NCBI GenBank assembly: GCA_949752735.1
Contig: OX457039.1
Location: 71,823,001-71,887,000, forward strand
Source of the DNA: Lumbricus terrestris
Lineage: Eukaryota > Annelida > Clitellata > Crassiclitellata > Lumbricidae
DNA length: 64,000 bases
Direction: 5' to 3'
Below the pieces are notes generated by a model. That model was not told the DNA's origin. It worked only from the letters and a program-made list of their open reading frames with translations, and searched no databases. Below, in pieces: positions 62,465 to 64,000 of the stretch. Both the position numbers and the translations under genes were made by a program. Within the stretch, counting starts at the first letter, position 1, and each line of letters starts with the position of its first letter.

Positions 62465-63325
62465 AAACAATTCGCTGCAGCACATTTCAACACTAAAAAC
62501 AGAATACATTTTATGCTAAACTATTCACTGCAGCACATTTTAGTGCTAAACTATTCACTGCAGCACATTTCAATGCTAAACTATTCACTGAAGCACATTT
62601 CAGCGCTAAACTATTCACTGCAGCACATTTCAGTGCTAAACTATTCACTGCAGCACATTTCAATGCTAAACTATTCACTGCAGCACATTTCAGTGCTAAA
62701 CTATTTACTGCAGCACATTTCAATGCTGAACTATTCACTGTGGTGCATTTCAATGCCATACTATTCACTGCAGCACATTCCAACACTAAAAACAAAATAC
62801 ATTTTATGCTAGACTATTCACTTCAGCACATTTCAATGCTAAACTATTCACTGCCACACATTTGAGTGCTGAACTATTCACTGCAGCACATTTCAGTGCT
62901 AAACTATTCACTGCAGAATATTTCAGTGCTGAATTATTCACTGCAGCACATTTCTGTGCTGAACTATTCACTGCCACGCATTTTAATGCTAAACTATTCA
63001 CTGCAGCACATTTCAATGCTAAAATATTCACTGCAGCACATTTAAATGCCAAACTATTCACTGCAGCGCATTTCAATGCCAAACTATTCACTGCAGCGCA
63101 TTTCAATGCCAAACTATTCACTGTGGCACATTTCAATGCCATGCTATTCACTGCAGCACATTTCAATGCCAAACTATTCACTGCAGCACATTTCAATTCG
63201 AAACTATTCACTGCAGGGCATTTCAATGCTAAACTATTCACTGCAGGGCATTTCAATGCCAAACTATTCACTGCAAAAGTTTCAATGCTAAACTATTCAC
63301 TGCAGCACATTTCAATGCCCGACTA
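62465..63325. repeat. 30-bp minisatellite, about 27 copies
   Basis: The unit contains CTAAACTATTCACTGCAGCA and CATTTCAATG. Because 30 is divisible by three, several frames on both strands stay open (up to 206 residues), which gives false ORFs. Confidence 0.95.
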
Positions 63326-64000
63326 TTCACGTGAGATGCATTTTCCACAGACAGAACATACAAACTGCATTGTGGTCTTGTTCTTATGTCTGCATCTGTA
63401 TATCAAAATTATTATGCAGGCTGTATATATGAAAATTCTCCGGTGGCTAAATTCCTCCTCTGTGGCAAATTATCTACAATAAATCGCAACAAAGTGTCCT
63501 TTGGCGAGTTGTACAGATAGCCTACTCTCTCTCTGATTCGCATGGCAGCATATGCATCCAATGCAAACAATTTTATTTATTAGACTCAGATTTCGGCTGA
63601 TTGTAGACTTTGGATCATGTTAGTAAAACTAACTTTGACGTTCCTTCGTTATTTTTCCGTTGTGTTTAAGTTCTGGTTAGAAACAGGAATTATTTGGTCA
63701 GATATAAAACTCAGAAATATGTTAAATTATAATTTTTTTCTTACATCTTAAACATTTTATACTCAATGATTTTTGTGATATTATGTGTGTTACTCTGTGG
63801 ACCAAATAACATTCCTGTGTGGTTTGTGGCTTTCGGTTTGCTTTGAATATTTACGACTAACTCGGTTCTTTTGTACTTTTGACGAGGTACTAATGATGTG
63901 TGTTAAGTAGATCTGTCTAATGAAATGGTCTTTATGCCTCTGATCATCATATTGCTTCGCTACGTGTTGATATCTTGCAAACTAATTGGTAGAGATTTTG
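63326..64000. other. non-coding sequence at the window end
   Basis: No exon with flanking splice signals and WDR59 similarity was found. Confidence 0.4.

Noticed and set aside
62402..63482. ORFs of 94-206 residues on both strands
   Set aside because: They are translations of a 30-bp tandem repeat lacking stops by chance.

Overview
This window is nuclear DNA from an animal. It carries two intron-rich genes on the + strand and a dense load of microsatellites, minisatellites, non-LTR retrotransposon pieces and non-autonomous DNA transposons. Exons are short (38-348 nt), introns follow GT-AG rules with one GC-AG exception, and both proteins have clear vertebrate relatives. The many simple repeats and the CR1/L2-like LINEs suggest a marine invertebrate, but the sequence does not let me name the phylum.

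Region 1 (1 to about 28.4 kb) is the 3' part of a cAMP-specific phosphodiesterase gene of the PDE4 family. I could place eleven exons: the end of UCR1, all of UCR2, the whole catalytic domain and an acidic C-terminal tail ending at 27327. The 5' part, including the start of UCR1, lies before base 1. One small linker exon between 833 and 5246 is required by reading phase but was not found. The introns hold (GA)n, (CT)n, (GAT)n, (GTCT)n and CAG arrays, a truncated LINE, a tRNA-derived SINE, two small hAT-like elements with 8-bp target duplications (11695-12506 and 21763-22201) and two fold-back elements (24104-24327 and 25267-26849).

Region 2 (28.4-38.2 kb) is intergenic. It holds a structurally complete LINE on the minus strand (one 1184-residue ORF with a 2A-like NPGP motif, endonuclease and reverse transcriptase). 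This LINE sits inside the loop of a large inverted-repeat element whose arms lie near 28.6-29.6 kb and 35.5-36.06 kb. The right arm stops where another LINE 3' fragment begins.

Region 3 (38.19 kb to the window end) is WDR59, a GATOR2 subunit acting in amino-acid signalling to mTORC1. Twenty-two exons join in phase from the ATG at 38191 through the beta-propeller and RWD domain into the linker region. The C-terminal zinc-binding part lies beyond base 64000. One intron carries a hAT-like element (40843-42181) containing a perfect 30-bp-arm palindrome. Many introns carry long minisatellites.

The most unusual observation is that tandem repeats in both genes include the splice junction itself. 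A 24-bp repeat copies the 3' end and donor of PDE4 exon 4 ten times, in frame. A 55-bp repeat copies the 3' end and donor of WDR59 exon 5 eleven times, with an immediate stop on read-through. A 20-24 bp repeat includes the acceptor of WDR59 exon 10, and shorter duplications copy two further junctions. I found no prokaryotic features, CRISPR array, rRNA gene or functional tRNA gene.
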